Assembly (NCBI RefSeq): GCF_002272075.1
Contig: NZ_NPBJ01000032.1
Location: 1-64,000 of the forward strand
DNA from: Terribacillus saccharophilus
GTDB taxonomy: Bacteria; Bacillota; Bacilli; Bacillales; Amphibacillaceae
Reading direction: 5' to 3'
DNA length: 64,000 nt
Positions 33,043 through 42,886 of this stretch are shown here, piece after piece; within the stretch, counting starts at the first letter, position 1; every line of letters starts with the position of its first letter. The notes beneath the pieces were generated by a model. It made no database searches. It worked only from the letters and a program-made list of their open reading frames with translations, and was not told where the DNA came from. The translations under genes and the position numbers were made by a program.

Positions 33043-35229
33043 CTATTCAGCTTTTAGATGCCAGGTATAACTTACGAAGTCCCCAATAAGGTCTGTCGGT
33101 ATACGAATACCGCTGTACTCCAGTTCATCACCGCTATATATTTCACTTGTGCCAATGATCCGGTAGTCTTTGGCATCGTCCAACCCCTTCATCCGCAAAG
33201 AAGCGAGTGGTGCTGCCGGCTCAGCCAGCACACGATAATAACAGATAAAAGCTTCAGTTTTGTCTTCATTCACAAACATCCAAGCCGTTTCATTGCCTTC
33301 AAACGGGCTTTTCAAACGATAGAATTGCCCAAACTGAACGAGTCTGCGAATCTCTTTATAAGAAATAATCTGCTGTTTGACAATCTCCTTCTCCTCGCTA
33401 GTAAGCTTTGTAAGATCCAGCTCGTATCCAAGATTCCCTGCCATCGCGACATCTCCCCGCATCTCCAATGATGTAAATCGGTGCACTTGATGGTTCGGCA
33501 CATCCGATACATGAGAACCCATCGAGGCAATCGGATAAAGCAGGCTTGTACCATATTGGATCTTAAGCCTCTCAACAGCATCTGTATTATCACTTGTCCA
33601 AGCCTGTGGCATATAATACAGAATTCCCGGATCATGACGGCCGCCGCCGCCTGAACAGCTCTCAAACAGTACTTGCGGAAAACGAGAGGTTATCTCATCC
33701 ATCACTTCATAGACGCCAAGAATATGTCGGTGTGCCGTTTCCCGCTGACGCTCAGGAGGAAGTAAGGCTGATCCAACTTCAGACAAATGCCGGTTCATAT
33801 CCCATTTCACATAAGTAATTGGTGCACTTTCCAGGATGTCGGAAACTCGTTTTATAATCTCCTTCCGAACGTCCTGTCTTGAAAAATCGAGCACGAGCTG
33901 ATCGCGGCTTTCTGTACGATAGCGATGTGGGACATGCAGACACCAGTCCGGGTGCTCCCGGTACAAATCACTGTCCACAGACACCATTTCCGGCTCAAAC
34001 CAAAGTCCAAATTGCATGCCTAAATCGTTCACACGTTTCGCCAAATCGACAAGTCCGTTCGGCAGCTTTGCCTTATCAACGAACCAATCTCCCAATGATG
34101 TAGAATCTGAATTCCGTTTTTTGAACCAGCCATCATCCAATACAAAAAGCTCGATACCGAGCTCACTGCCAGCTTTAGCGATTCCCTCAATCTTATCAGC
34201 ATCAAAATCGAAATACGTCGCTTCCCAGTTATTAATTAGAATTGGTCGCTCTTTATCTTTGTATTCCCCTCTTACTAAATGCTGCTGATAAAATTCATGC
34301 AGTGTATGCGACATTCCCCCTAAACCGTCCGCTGCATAAACAAGCACAGCTTCCGGTGTTTGGAATGTTTCGTTTGGTTCCAGCAACCATGTGAAGTCGA
34401 ACGGGTTGATACCCATTGTCACTCGAGTCGTCGCAAACTGGTCGACTTCTGCCTGAGCAAGGAAATTACCGCTGTAAACAAGATGAAATCCGAACACTTC
34501 TCCCTGTTCTTCTGTTACGTGCTTCTCCATCAAAGCGATAAACGGATGCTGCTGATGGCTGCTTGCTCCACGTGTGCTTTCAGTAGACTGAATACCTGCT
34601 TGCAAAGCACGCCTTTCGAGATGCCTTTCCTTCCCCCATGCCCCCGGCATAGTCAGCATGTCATAGTCTGATCGACGGAAGTCTACACTTACACTAGCAG
34701 CCTGTAAGAGCTTTAGCTTTTGTTTGCCCTTATTACGGAATTGTGCAGATCTCGCGACCACATCATACTCACTGAAAATTGTATAGAGCAAGACCACTTC
34801 CAAATGAAGTAATTTGTCCTCCATGGTTATTTCCAGCGTTTCTGCTCCTTCCTGACCGGCATACGTTGCAGGAAGCCCTGCAAGCTTCGGCTTTCCACTG
34901 AATATACGATGAGATTTGTAACGCAAATCGGTTACCGTCGATCCGTTTTCCATTTGAATCTGATAGGCCGGCTTGCGAAAATCCGAATTACCATACTGCG
35001 GGTATTCCTGCGGCAAAGCATCCAACGAGAATGTCCTGTCTCGATTGTACGGATTAGGTGAGAAAGAACGATCTATGTACTGCTGCCGATTACTATTACG
35101 AAACTGCCTGATCTTCCTCCCCCAATACTGGTGCGTCAAATAACCATCTCGCTCCAGCTGCATAACATAACTAGTCGATTTTCCCTGCAGATGAAAAGTG
35201 CGCTGTTCTTCATCGAATCTGATAGCCAT
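33043..35229 (-). CDS. GH36 alpha-galactosidase
   Basis: Cytoplasmic alpha-galactosidase of 728 residues, the full length of the AgaN/RafA group. An N-terminal beta-supersandwich (about 1-330) leads into a TIM barrel. The nucleophile aspartate is in YVKWDMNRHLSEVG; the acid/base aspartate is in QAWTSDNTDAVERL. The substrate-shaping FVLDDGWFKKRNSD and CSGGGGRHDPGILYYMPQ segments are typical of the family. It releases galactose from melibiose, raffinose or stachyose, which the galKTM enzymes could then use. It is monocistronic with a cre-like site upstream and no adjacent transporter or regulator. Confidence 0.94.
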   Translation of the reverse strand: MAIRFDEEQRTFHLQGKSTSYVMQLERDGYLTHQYWGRKIRQFRNSNRQQYIDRSFSPNPYNRDRTFSLDALPQEYPQYGNSDFRKPAYQIQMENGSTVTDLRYKSHRIFSGKPKLAGLPATYAGQEGAETLEITMEDKLLHLEVVLLYTIFSEYDVVARSAQFRNKGKQKLKLLQAASVSVDFRRSDYDMLTMPGAWGKERHLERRALQAGIQSTESTRGASSHQQHPFIALMEKHVTEEQGEVFGFHLVYSGNFLAQAEVDQFATTRVTMGINPFDFTWLLEPNETFQTPEAVLVYAADGLGGMSHTLHEFYQQHLVRGEYKDKERPILINNWEATYFDFDADKIEGIAKAGSELGIELFVLDDGWFKKRNSDSTSLGDWFVDKAKLPNGLVDLAKRVNDLGMQFGLWFEPEMVSVDSDLYREHPDWCLHVPHRYRTESRDQLVLDFSRQDVRKEIIKRVSDILESAPITYVKWDMNRHLSEVGSALLPPERQRETAHRHILGVYEVMDEITSRFPQVLFESCSGGGGRHDPGILYYMPQAWTSDNTDAVERLKIQYGTSLLYPIASMGSHVSDVPNHQVHRFTSLEMRGDVAMAGNLGYELDLTKLTSEEKEIVKQQIISYKEIRRLVQFGQFYRLKSPFEGNETAWMFVNEDKTEAFICYYRVLAEPAAPLASLRMKGLDDAKDYRIIGTSEIYSGDELEYSGIRIPTDLIGDFVSYTWHLKAE

Positions 35230-35383
35230 CGCTTTTCTACCCCTTTAAAGTGTAATTGGCAACATATACTGTTTTTATTACTGCTTCTATTCTACAAAAC
35301 TAGTGTTAAAATATTTCTAGTTATCTATTAAAGATTTTCAGTCAATGTCTTTCTATCTAAATTTAACAAAATAAACACAACAA

Positions 35384-35397
35384 AGAAAGCGCTACCA
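35384..35397 (+). promoter_or_regulatory. cre-like site upstream of the alpha-galactosidase gene
   Basis: AGAAAGCGCTACCA matches the cre consensus at 13 of 14 positions (first base differs). It lies about 155 nt upstream of the gene, so it would have to act at or before the promoter. Confidence 0.55.
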
Positions 35398-35420
35398 AAA
35401 AAGTTTTGAATTCTTGGAAT

Positions 35421-35448
35421 AAAAAAAGCTACCCCTAAGGATAGCCTT
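35421..35448 (-). terminator. Terminator after the lipoprotein gene
   Basis: GCTACCCC (35428-35435) pairs with GGATAGC (35439-35445) around TAA, with one G-T pair. A run of seven T residues follows on the minus strand. Confidence 0.75.
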
Positions 35449-35453
35449 CTAAG

Positions 35454-36326
35454 TTATTTCACTTCAATTGTCCATTTAGCAGTTGCATCCGTTACAAAGT
35501 CTGTGTAATACACTTCGTAAGGTCCTTTTCCGCTAACAGCGTAGAACCCTTTTCCTGATGTATTCTTTCCAGGTTTAATATCCGCCGTTAAATAATCAAG
35601 CGCATAGGTTTCCATCAATGTTCCATCTGCATCGTATACTTGGAAATCATACGTATCGAAATACAGATCTTCATCTGTTGCATTTTGAACCGCTACATCA
35701 AAGCTTAGCACTTCTGCCGGCTCTTCTTCATATTCGTTACGCTCATCTGTATAGGCTGGATTGCTTAATGTGATGATTGTACCAGCAACATCTACCTTTT
35801 CATCTAGTTTAAATTCGCCTAGATCTTCTCCGTCACTTGATGCATTTTCTTCATCATATTCAATGGGCTTGTCATTTTCCATGATTGTAAAACCTGTTAA
35901 ATCAGTGAATACGATTGTAGGTTCTTTCTCATTGTAATAAACAGAATGCTTATAGAACTGACGGAAAAACGCATCCATGATAGCAGCTGTCATCCCGTTC
36001 TCAAGTGTGTCTCCATCCGAATTGTTGAATTCCACTTCTATAGTGTCGTCGTTTGATAGTTTAGCAGAACTGATGGCAATTTCACCATCTTCATCCGGCT
36101 CAGACATCGCGTCCAGTAATTTTTTGAAGTCTTTTTTTGACAGATTGACCTTATCCCAATCTTCTTCTGTCATGTTTTCCCAATCCATCTCTTCTAGCTC
36201 GGATACGCTTGTTGTCTCTGCAGCACTCGCTTTTTTTTCTTCTTTTACTTTCGTAGCTTCTTCCCCGCCACAAGCACTTAAAATAAATAATAAGACCAAC
36301 ATACTACCAAATAATAACTTCTTCAC
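35454..36326 (-). CDS. DUF4352-type lipoprotein
   Basis: Secreted lipoprotein of 290 residues. A signal peptide ends in the lipobox ILSACGGEE (cysteine near residue 19). An acidic, low-complexity linker (about 25-75) leads to a middle domain of unknown type and a C-terminal beta-sandwich (about 165-290) with the DUF4352 look (DVAGTIITLSNPAYTDE, FDVAVQNATDEDLYF, KWTIEVK). Such proteins sit on the outer face of the membrane; their function is not established. It is monocistronic. Confidence 0.75.
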   Translation of the reverse strand: MKKLLFGSMLVLLFILSACGGEEATKVKEEKKASAAETTSVSELEEMDWENMTEEDWDKVNLSKKDFKKLLDAMSEPDEDGEIAISSAKLSNDDTIEVEFNNSDGDTLENGMTAAIMDAFFRQFYKHSVYYNEKEPTIVFTDLTGFTIMENDKPIEYDEENASSDGEDLGEFKLDEKVDVAGTIITLSNPAYTDERNEYEEEPAEVLSFDVAVQNATDEDLYFDTYDFQVYDADGTLMETYALDYLTADIKPGKNTSGKGFYAVSGKGPYEVYYTDFVTDATAKWTIEVK

Positions 36327-36439
36327 GTACTCTTATCCCCTTTTTCTCTTTCATACAATATGTATGTAAGCCTATTTTACCATCTTCCAATTTGAAAATA
36401 TATACTTTTTAAGGGGTTAGTTACTAATTAAGCAGAATA

Positions 36440-36474
36440 AAGCAAAGACACAGCTTATCTTAACTGTGTCTTTT
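36440..36474 (-). terminator. Terminator of the lutABC operon
   Basis: AAAGACACAG and CTGTGTCTTT arms (36444-36453, 36464-36473) around a 10-nt loop, directly after the lutC stop. Confidence 0.8.
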
Positions 36475-37182
36475 TTATCTATCTTCAATAACGATATAAG
36501 CCGCTTTCACAGGTCCATGGACCCCTACAACCAAGTTCATCTCGATATCTGCAGAGTTACTCGGCCCTGTAATGAAGTTAATACAGGATGCAATAGCTTT
36601 CCCTTTCTGTACTTGGTTCGAGATATGCTGAGCTGCCTGGGTCATGCGGGGGACGATGGTGCTTTTCGGTATTAGTGCGATGTATTTATGTGGCAGCAGG
36701 CTGACAGTACGGCCTTTCCCCTCACCTGAGAAGAGTACGACTGTCCCTGATTCAGCAAGAGTGATATCGCTGAATGTTATACCGATATTGGCCTTTTCCA
36801 CAATTCCGATGTTGTCATGGCCAATGGAAGGATCCCATTCATGTACATCTACTCCTTGCTTCGGCCACATCTCAAGCTGTTCACGTAAACCGAATGCTTC
36901 GTACCGGGGATCCTGCCAAATGGCTAGCGGTCCGCCGCCATAAGTATCCACAGTTTCGGCCAGCACTTCCGGTAGACCACGCGAATCAGTCTCAATCAGC
37001 TCCGTATGGATAAGTCGGCATTGGTCCCGGAGTATATCTACAAGCTCATCCTGGGTTTTATCAGTCAGTGTCTTATCTTGCGGGCGATAGTTCCAGTTTC
37101 GCGAGGGTCTTTCTGATAGTACTTCCGTACGGCTGAGGCGACTGGCGACATTTGCAAGGAATCTTTCCCGGTTCTGTATCAT
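36475..37182 (-). CDS. lutC: Lactate utilization protein C
   Basis: LutC/YkgG-family protein of 235 residues, a subunit of the LutABC complex that oxidises L-lactate to pyruvate in the cytoplasm. The fold is LUD (related to 5-formyl-THF cyclo-ligase), with the conserved [25 protein letters not shown] and a C-terminal [19 protein letters not shown]. The ATG overlaps the lutB stop by 4 nt. It is the third gene of lutA-lutB-lutC, as in B. subtilis yvfV-yvfW-yvbY. Confidence 0.95.
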   Translation of the reverse strand: MIQNRERFLANVASRLSRTEVLSERPSRNWNYRPQDKTLTDKTQDELVDILRDQCRLIHTELIETDSRGLPEVLAETVDTYGGGPLAIWQDPRYEAFGLREQLEMWPKQGVDVHEWDPSIGHDNIGIVEKANIGITFSDITLAESGTVVLFSGEGKGRTVSLLPHKYIALIPKSTIVPRMTQAAQHISNQVQKGKAIASCINFITGPSNSADIEMNLVVGVHGPVKAAYIVIEDR

Positions 37183-38609
37183 GCCTTGCCATTCTCCTTT
37201 TCGTGCTGCTTAAACCAATCACGAAATCGTTCTTTGTTCGGAGCAGGAAAATCACGAATTTCGGTCCATGCCTTCAGCGGACCTGGTCCCTTCGAAATGG
37301 TTTCATCCTTTGTAAAAGGCTTCATGACAGAGCTCGCCATTTTCGATCCAGCTGCGTACAGCGGGTTGGAGGAAGCTCCAATTCCGAATGCTTTCATAGC
37401 CATCCTCTCAGAAATCGGCGCACGCCCTTCCCGCTCAACGATCACTTGTCGATGACGATGCAGCAGCTGATGCAATGGAATTTTTACTGGGCAAGCATCC
37501 GTACAGGCAGCACAGAGTGTGGATGCATATGGTAGCTCCTTGAAATCATCGTATCCTCCTAACAGAGGTGTAAGGACCGCCCCGATTGGCCCTGGATAAA
37601 TGGAGTTATAGGAATGGCCGCCAATATGGCGGTATACCGGACAAACGTTGATACATGCTGCACAGCGAATGCATTGGAGTACCGATTGGAATTCGGTTCC
37701 GAGAATACCCGAACGTCCGTTATCTACGATGACAAGATGAAACTCGGATGGACCATCAACCTCTTCTGCTGTTCGCGGACCAGTCAATGCCGTAATATAA
37801 CTCGTTAGTTTTTGACCGACTGCACTTCTCGTCAGCAGGCCGACCAGTACTTCGAACTCCTCAAATGTAGGTACGATTCGCTCCATCCCCATGACGCAAA
37901 TCTGCGTATCAGGTAAATCAGACACCATCCCAGCATTTCCTTCATTAGTGACCAGGCCGACAGAACCAGATTCCGCAATGGCAAAATTACATCCTGTGAT
38001 ACCGATATCTGCTTGCAGGAATTCCTGGCGCAGTTTCTCCCTAGCATGGAGTGCTAGTTCTTCCGGTTTGGAGGTAAGCTTGTAGTCCAGCTTCTCGGTA
38101 AAAACATCCTTGATCTGCTCTTTGTTTTTATGAAGCGCAGGTGTCACGATATGCGAAGGCGGATCATGGTCGTCCAGCTGCAGAATGTATTCGCCAAGGT
38201 CGGTTTCAATGACGTCACAGCCTTCTTGTTCCAGTACACTATTTAAGCCAATTTCTTCTGTGACCATTGATTTGGCTTTCAAAATCTTTTTGGCTCGTTT
38301 TTCCTTCACTATACTCTTCACATAGTCATTCGCTTCCTCTGCAGTAGCAGCAAAAAATACATGCCCGCCGCGTTTTTGCAGGTTTTCAGAAAGCTCCTGT
38401 AAATAGTAATCGAGATGATCCAGTGTATGCTGACGAATCTCTTCCCCATGAGACCGCCATTCTTCCCAGTTGCCAAGTTCTTCAGCCGCATCCAGTCTTC
38501 TTGTCCGCAGGCGTTCCTGAGCTCCGGCAACTGCACCGCGCATGAACGTGTCTTCCATCTGCTTGTTCACATTATCCTTGAACTTTTCATTCCCTATCTT
38601 CATCGCCAT
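37179..38609 (-). CDS. lutB: Lactate utilization iron-sulfur protein B
   Basis: LutB/YkgF-family protein of 476 residues. An N-terminal LUD domain (about 60-300, with [22 protein letters not shown]) is followed by a ferredoxin-like region with two 4Fe-4S cysteine sets, [20 protein letters not shown] and [14 protein letters not shown]. It is the electron-transferring core of LutABC. The start is the ATG after GGGGGAAAAGC; a second in-frame ATG two codons later is an alternative. It lies 14 nt after lutA. Confidence 0.95.
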   Translation of the reverse strand: MAMKIGNEKFKDNVNKQMEDTFMRGAVAGAQERLRTRRLDAAEELGNWEEWRSHGEEIRQHTLDHLDYYLQELSENLQKRGGHVFFAATAEEANDYVKSIVKEKRAKKILKAKSMVTEEIGLNSVLEQEGCDVIETDLGEYILQLDDHDPPSHIVTPALHKNKEQIKDVFTEKLDYKLTSKPEELALHAREKLRQEFLQADIGITGCNFAIAESGSVGLVTNEGNAGMVSDLPDTQICVMGMERIVPTFEEFEVLVGLLTRSAVGQKLTSYITALTGPRTAEEVDGPSEFHLVIVDNGRSGILGTEFQSVLQCIRCAACINVCPVYRHIGGHSYNSIYPGPIGAVLTPLLGGYDDFKELPYASTLCAACTDACPVKIPLHQLLHRHRQVIVEREGRAPISERMAMKAFGIGASSNPLYAAGSKMASSVMKPFTKDETISKGPGPLKAWTEIRDFPAPNKERFRDWFKQHEKENGKA

Positions 38610-38623
38610 GCTGCTTTTCCCCC

Positions 38624-39340
38624 TTACCGACTGTTTAGTACTTCAGCGATATGCATCACTTTGACTGGCTTGCCGCGGCGCTGCATTCTCCCCCCGATAT
38701 TCATCAGACAGCCACCGTCCGCTCCAATCAGATAGCTAGCTTTTGTTTCGGTTACCGAGTCTACTTTTTCATCAACCATCTGTTCTGAGATATTACCCAT
38801 CTTCACGGAAAAGGTTCCGCCAAATCCACAGCAATTCTGCGCGTTCGGAAGCGGTTGCATTTCGAGGCCTTCTACATGCGACAGCAGCTTCATTGGTGCA
38901 TCCTTCACACCAAGAAGACGTGTCATATGGCAAGAAGGATGATATGTCGCAATTCCTTCCAGCTTCGCCCCAACATCTTCTATTCCTAGTACATCCACAA
39001 TAAACTCCGTCAGCTCATACGTCTTATCCGCCAGCCGTTCTGCACGCGGACGCCACTCAGGGTCATCCTGGAACACATGCTGATAATCCTTGAACATCGT
39101 GGCACAGGATCCTGACGGTGTGACGATAACCTCGGCATCCTCAAACGTCGCAATCATCTTCTTCATTGCCTTCTTGGCATCTTCTACATACCCGGAATTA
39201 TATGCCGGCTGTCCGCAGCATACCTGCCCCGATGGAAACACAATCTCACAGCCGAGTCTTTCCAGCACTTCGACTGTGGCTATCCCCACATCGGACTGGA
39301 ACATATCCACAATACACGTCGCAAATAATGTAACCCTCAT
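38624..39340 (-). CDS. lutA: Lactate utilization protein A
   Basis: LutA/YkgE-family protein of 238 residues with two CCG domains. The cysteine motifs [12 protein letters not shown] and [14 protein letters not shown] are visible, with a lone CAT at the N-terminus (FATCIVDMF), and should bind non-cubane or 4Fe-4S clusters in the lactate-oxidising complex. It is the first gene of lutABC. Its promoter carries the AGGTCATCAGATGACCT palindrome shared with lutP. Confidence 0.95.
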   Translation of the reverse strand: MRVTLFATCIVDMFQSDVGIATVEVLERLGCEIVFPSGQVCCGQPAYNSGYVEDAKKAMKKMIATFEDAEVIVTPSGSCATMFKDYQHVFQDDPEWRPRAERLADKTYELTEFIVDVLGIEDVGAKLEGIATYHPSCHMTRLLGVKDAPMKLLSHVEGLEMQPLPNAQNCCGFGGTFSVKMGNISEQMVDEKVDSVTETKASYLIGADGGCLMNIGGRMQRRGKPVKVMHIAEVLNSR

Positions 39341-39358
39341 CCCGTCACCCCATAGGTA

Positions 39359-39375
39359 AGGTCATCAGATGACCT
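39359..39375. promoter_or_regulatory. LutR operator upstream of lutA
   Basis: AGGTCATCAGATGACCT, a perfect palindrome with 8-nt arms around a single A. It lies just downstream of the lutA promoter. The same 17-mer recurs at 40263-40279. The TCATC-N-GATGA core agrees with what I recall of the B. subtilis LutR site. Confidence 0.8.
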
Positions 39376-39393
39376 GTTTAATTGTCTGCTTTC

Positions 39394-39422
39394 ATCATAC
39401 TACAACCGCTTACATTTTCCAA
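39394..39422 (-). promoter_or_regulatory. lutABC promoter with a cre-like spacer
   Basis: On the minus strand a -35 TTGGAA (39417-39422) and a -10 TATGAT (39394-39399) are 17 nt apart. A cre-like TGTAAGCGGTTGTA (39401-39414, 12 of 14 matches) fills the spacer, so CcpA could occlude the promoter. Confidence 0.5.
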
Positions 39423-39436
39423 CTCCTGCATATACA

Positions 39437-39460
39437 GAAAAAGCCGACCTTAGTCGGCGG
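39437..39460 (-). terminator. Terminator after lutR
   Basis: GCCGAC and GTCGGC arms with a 4-nt loop, then five T residues on the minus strand. Confidence 0.8.
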
Positions 39461-39466
39461 CTCGTC

Positions 39467-40177
39467 CTATTCCATATAATTACGCAGTACTCCTTCTACA
39501 TATTCCAAGTGTGCAACCATGGCAAGCCTTGCCTGCTCTGGCTGTTTCGTACGAATTGCATCCAGAATGGCTTCATGCTGCTTATTCAGTTCCTCCGGAG
39601 CTGCATTTTCACCAAATAAGCAGATCTGCCTTGTTTCGCGCATGGATTCCCCTGTTAAATCCGATACATGATGCATGAGACGCAGAAGCAGTTTATTTTG
39701 GGCTGCATGCGCAATTGTCATATGAAAAGCAAGATCTGCTTTTTCTCCCTTTTCGGGATCACCTGCGAATTCTTTCATCTCCGCTAGCGCTTGTTCCATC
39801 TGCACTAGATCTTCATCTGAGCGATTCAATGCAGCAGAAGCTGCAATACCTGTTTCCAGTATGTGACGAACTTCCATTAATTCAGTCCGATCCTCTTCGC
39901 TCATAAGCAAGGCATGCTGAAGGGGGTAAACGATTTCTTCTGGTTCAAACGCTTTCACGTAGGTACCTTCGCCCTGTTTCATTTCCACCAAGCCCATTGC
40001 CCGCAGGGTTGCCAGTGCTTCCCTTATTGCGGAACGCCCGACTTGAAAGTTCTCAGCCAACTGTGTGACGCTGGACAGTTTTTCTCCCGGCTTCAGCTTA
40101 CCTTCCCGTATCATCGAAAGCAGCTCATCTGCCACTTGTTCATATATCTTCTTGGGTTTGATTTGTTTGTATTTCAT
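39467..40177 (-). CDS. lutR: GntR/FadR-family regulator of lactate genes
   Basis: Repressor of 236 residues. A winged-helix domain (about 8-75; KIYEQVADELLSMIREGKLK and VGRSAIREALATLRAMGLVE) is followed by an FCD helical domain (about 85-225) with the histidine/aspartate metal site. The N-terminus MKYKQIKPKKIYEQV is close to B. subtilis LutR as remembered. It sits between lutABC and the divergent lutP, and the palindrome found upstream of both is the obvious operator. L-lactate is the expected inducer. Confidence 0.9.
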   Translation of the reverse strand: MKYKQIKPKKIYEQVADELLSMIREGKLKPGEKLSSVTQLAENFQVGRSAIREALATLRAMGLVEMKQGEGTYVKAFEPEEIVYPLQHALLMSEEDRTELMEVRHILETGIAASAALNRSDEDLVQMEQALAEMKEFAGDPEKGEKADLAFHMTIAHAAQNKLLLRLMHHVSDLTGESMRETRQICLFGENAAPEELNKQHEAILDAIRTKQPEQARLAMVAHLEYVEGVLRNYME

Positions 40178-40226
40178 TGGGTTCTCACCTCCCCCTCATT
40201 ATAAACGGAAATTTTCCAAAATTTCA

Positions 40227-40256
40227 TTGCATTTTCAAAAAAGCCCACTTTATAAT
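40227..40256 (+). promoter_or_regulatory. lutP promoter
   Basis: -35 TTGCAT (40227-40232) and a consensus -10 TATAAT (40251-40256) with an 18-nt spacer. The operator at 40263-40279 covers the start point. Confidence 0.65.
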
Positions 40257-40262
40257 GTAAAC

Positions 40263-40279
40263 AGGTCATCAGATGACCT
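40263..40279. promoter_or_regulatory. LutR operator upstream of lutP
   Basis: AGGTCATCAGATGACCT, identical in all 17 bases to the site before lutA. It lies 6 nt past the -10 element, over the expected transcription start. Confidence 0.8.
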
Positions 40280-40296
40280 TATTTTTGCTTTCAAAT

Positions 40297-40310
40297 TGAA
40301 AACGCTTACC
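40297..40310 (+). promoter_or_regulatory. cre site in the lutP leader
   Basis: TGAAAACGCTTACC matches the cre consensus at 13 of 14 positions. It lies between the operator and the lutP ribosome site, a roadblock position. Confidence 0.65.
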
Positions 40311-40331
40311 TAAAGAGGGGATGAAAGGACG

Positions 40332-42131
40332 ATGAGTTTACTTGTATTATCTTTAATCGCTTTAGTGCCAATCATGACGATTTTATTATTTCTAGTTATC
40401 TTAAACTGGCCAGCCAGCAGGGCGATGCCGATTGCACTTGTCGTAACAGCATTGATTGCTGTTTTCGTTTGGGGGACGAGAACAAATGTGGTGGCAGGCG
40501 CTGCTTTTAACGGCTTAATTACAGCGCTTGAAGTTATATTCATTGTATTTGGGGCTGTTCTGCTACTAAACACGGTGAAGAAGTCCGGTGCAATCCACAC
40601 CATTCGTCGCGGCTTTATGACTATTTCACCTGACAGGCGCATCCAAGCAATTCTAATTGCATGGTTGTTTGGATGCTTTATTGAAGGTGCCGCTGGGTAC
40701 GGTACAGCTGCTGCCATTGCTGCCCCACTTCTTGTTGCTGTTGGATTCCCTGCTATGGCAGCTGTTCTTGTATCCTTGATTATCCAAAGTACTCCAGTTT
40801 CCTTCGGTGCTGTTGGAACGCCGATTCTTATCGGGGTCAATACAGGACTGACTGACCAGCAATCTGTACTATCCAGTTTACAACAAACTGATATGAGCTA
40901 TTTTGAATACTTGCTTTATATAACATCGGATGTGGTACTCGTCCACGCTATAGTCGGATCCATCATCCCACTTTTCGTCTCTGCCACGCTTACACGTTTC
41001 TTCGGTCCTAACAAATCCTTTTTGGAAGGTTTGCGAGCATGGAAGTTCGCTTTATTTGCCGGATTTGCCTTCACCATCCCGTATTACTTGATCGGGATTC
41101 TGCTCGGACCTGAATTCCCTTCTTTACTTGGCGCGCTCATAGCTTTGCTGATTGTTATACCGGCTGCACGCCAAAAATGGTTTATGCCAAAAGATAAAGT
41201 CTTCGATTTCCCAGAACAAAATCAATGGGAAGAAGAATGGATAGGTAAACTCAATCAAATAGCAACAGAGGAGAAACCTGTACGCACCATTCCGATGTGG
41301 ATGTCATGGCTTCCTTATATTTTGGTCGCGGGAATACTTGTATTATCCCGTTCCTATGATCCGTTCAAGCAGCTACTTGAATCGTGGAAGATTGTATTTA
41401 CAGACACTTTCGGCTCAGGGATAACTACTACCTCAACTCCGCTTTATTTGCCTGGGTTCCTATTCATCGTTGTCTCCGCGATCACCTTCTTCTTACATCG
41501 CATGAAGTTAGATGAATATAAAAATGCCTGGAAGGATTCTTTTAAAACAGCTGTCAGCGCTGGTATTGCTCTGCTGTTTGCTGTACCGATGATCAAAATT
41601 TTCCTTAACACCTCACTAGCCGCCGACAAGGTGAATGCTGCTACAGAAGCTCTTACCGGGCAAAATATGCCGCTCATCCTTGCTGAGTCTGTGGCTATGG
41701 TCACTGGAAGTTTGTGGCCGATCGTTGCACCTACAGTTGGAGCATTAGGAGCCTTTATAGCAGGCAGTAACACATTCAGCAATATGATGTTTTCCCTGTT
41801 CCAATTTGGAGCTGCCGGAAATATTGGTCTCGATGTACATCAGGCTGGAACTGTTGTAGCCTTGCAGGCAGTCGGCGGAGCGGCTGGTAATATGATTTGT
41901 GTTCATAACATCGTTGCCGCTTCCGCAACTGTAGGATTGGTAGGTAAAGAAGGTTCACTCATCAGAAAAGCATTATTGCCGATGTCTTATTACGTACTGG
42001 CAGCTGGATTCCTTGGTATGGCTCTTATCCATGGCATTCTGAACATCTGGCTTTTCCTGTACGCAGTCATCGTAATGCTTTATATACTGCGTTTGATCAC
42101 CGCTAAAAGTGCGCTGCAGCCCGCAAATTAA
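40332..42131 (+). CDS. lutP: L-lactate permease
   Basis: LctP-family lactate:proton symporter of 599 residues with about thirteen membrane helices, slightly longer than B. subtilis LutP. Family sequences include [21 protein letters not shown] near the N-terminus, [38 protein letters not shown] and [21 protein letters not shown]. It is divergent from lutR and supplies substrate to LutABC. The gene ends in a bidirectional hairpin. Confidence 0.95.
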   Translation: MSLLVLSLIALVPIMTILLFLVILNWPASRAMPIALVVTALIAVFVWGTRTNVVAGAAFNGLITALEVIFIVFGAVLLLNTVKKSGAIHTIRRGFMTISPDRRIQAILIAWLFGCFIEGAAGYGTAAAIAAPLLVAVGFPAMAAVLVSLIIQSTPVSFGAVGTPILIGVNTGLTDQQSVLSSLQQTDMSYFEYLLYITSDVVLVHAIVGSIIPLFVSATLTRFFGPNKSFLEGLRAWKFALFAGFAFTIPYYLIGILLGPEFPSLLGALIALLIVIPAARQKWFMPKDKVFDFPEQNQWEEEWIGKLNQIATEEKPVRTIPMWMSWLPYILVAGILVLSRSYDPFKQLLESWKIVFTDTFGSGITTTSTPLYLPGFLFIVVSAITFFLHRMKLDEYKNAWKDSFKTAVSAGIALLFAVPMIKIFLNTSLAADKVNAATEALTGQNMPLILAESVAMVTGSLWPIVAPTVGALGAFIAGSNTFSNMMFSLFQFGAAGNIGLDVHQAGTVVALQAVGGAAGNMICVHNIVAASATVGLVGKEGSLIRKALLPMSYYVLAAGFLGMALIHGILNIWLFLYAVIVMLYILRLITAKSALQPAN

Positions 42132-42157
42132 AAAAGCTTCCCAGCCGGGAAGCTTTT
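42131..42157. terminator. Bidirectional terminator between lutP and the pentapeptide gene
   Basis: AAAAGCTTCCC and GGGAAGCTTTT arms with an AGCC loop, shared by two convergent genes. Confidence 0.88.
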
Positions 42158-42789
42158 CACTTAACTACAAGTCCTATCAATGACGCTAATTGGATTGCCT
42201 GATTAGGAGAAACGATGCAGCCTTTCAGATTTTCAATAGATACAGTCAACTGCTGAAAACTACTTGTACTCAGATCGATTCCTTTGAGAGCTGTCTGTTC
42301 AAAGTTCGCTTCATTCAAATCACAATCAGTGAATTCTACTTTTTTCATCCGATTAGCATAGAAGTCCGCCCCTTGCAGTCCACAGGAGGAAAATATTACT
42401 TTCTCCATCTTTGATTGGCCGAATGATACAAGATTCACTAATGAATCACGGAATGAGACATTACCAAGACTAGACTCGGTCATATCAGCTCCAAGCATCT
42501 TACAGCCTTGGAATTCCACTCGATGAATCGAAGACTTGCTCATCTTCACATTCGAAAAATCACAATTCTCGAACCGTACATCCAGCAAATCCATTCCGGT
42601 GAAGTCTGTGTTATTGAAACGACTATTGCGAATTATTACTTTCGACAATCGCAGACGGTCGACTGACTCATTCGCAAAATCCGCTTGCTGTACCTGACAC
42701 ATTTCCAATTCAGGTTCTTCCTCAAAGAAGATATCGTGCATCCTTTTCTCAGGCAATTCCATCGCTAATTTCGGTTTATCAATCTGCAT
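42157..42789 (-). CDS. Pentapeptide-repeat protein
   Basis: Protein of 210 residues built from pentapeptide repeats of the A(D/N)(L/F)xx type from about residue 30 to 185 (for example FNNTDFTGMDLLDVRFENCD and CDLNEANFEQTALKGIDL). These form a right-handed quadrilateral beta-helix. Some relatives (Qnr, MfpA, AlbG) mimic DNA and bind gyrase; many have no known role. There is no signal peptide. It is monocistronic, convergent with lutP, and has no obvious link to lactate use. Confidence 0.85.
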   Translation of the reverse strand: MQIDKPKLAMELPEKRMHDIFFEEEPELEMCQVQQADFANESVDRLRLSKVIIRNSRFNNTDFTGMDLLDVRFENCDFSNVKMSKSSIHRVEFQGCKMLGADMTESSLGNVSFRDSLVNLVSFGQSKMEKVIFSSCGLQGADFYANRMKKVEFTDCDLNEANFEQTALKGIDLSTSSFQQLTVSIENLKGCIVSPNQAIQLASLIGLVVK

Positions 42790-42854
42790 GATCTCTATCC
42801 TTTACTTTGGATTCTTTCCATTTGCTGTTTACAGTCTATCATACGGTGTCAATA

Positions 42855-42884
42855 GAAAAGAGCCCGCCTTAAAGGCGAGCTCTC
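42855..42884 (-). terminator. Terminator after the YhgE/Pip gene
   Basis: GAGCCCGCC and GGCGAGCTC arms with one mismatch around a TTAAA loop, T-rich after the stem on the minus strand. Confidence 0.8.
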
Positions 42885-42886
42885 CA

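Noticed and set aside
40310-40840. A 176-codon minus-strand frame at the start of lutP
   Set aside because: Fully antisense to the conserved lutP N-terminal helices. The Thr/Ala/Pro-rich translation is what membrane-helix codons give in reverse.
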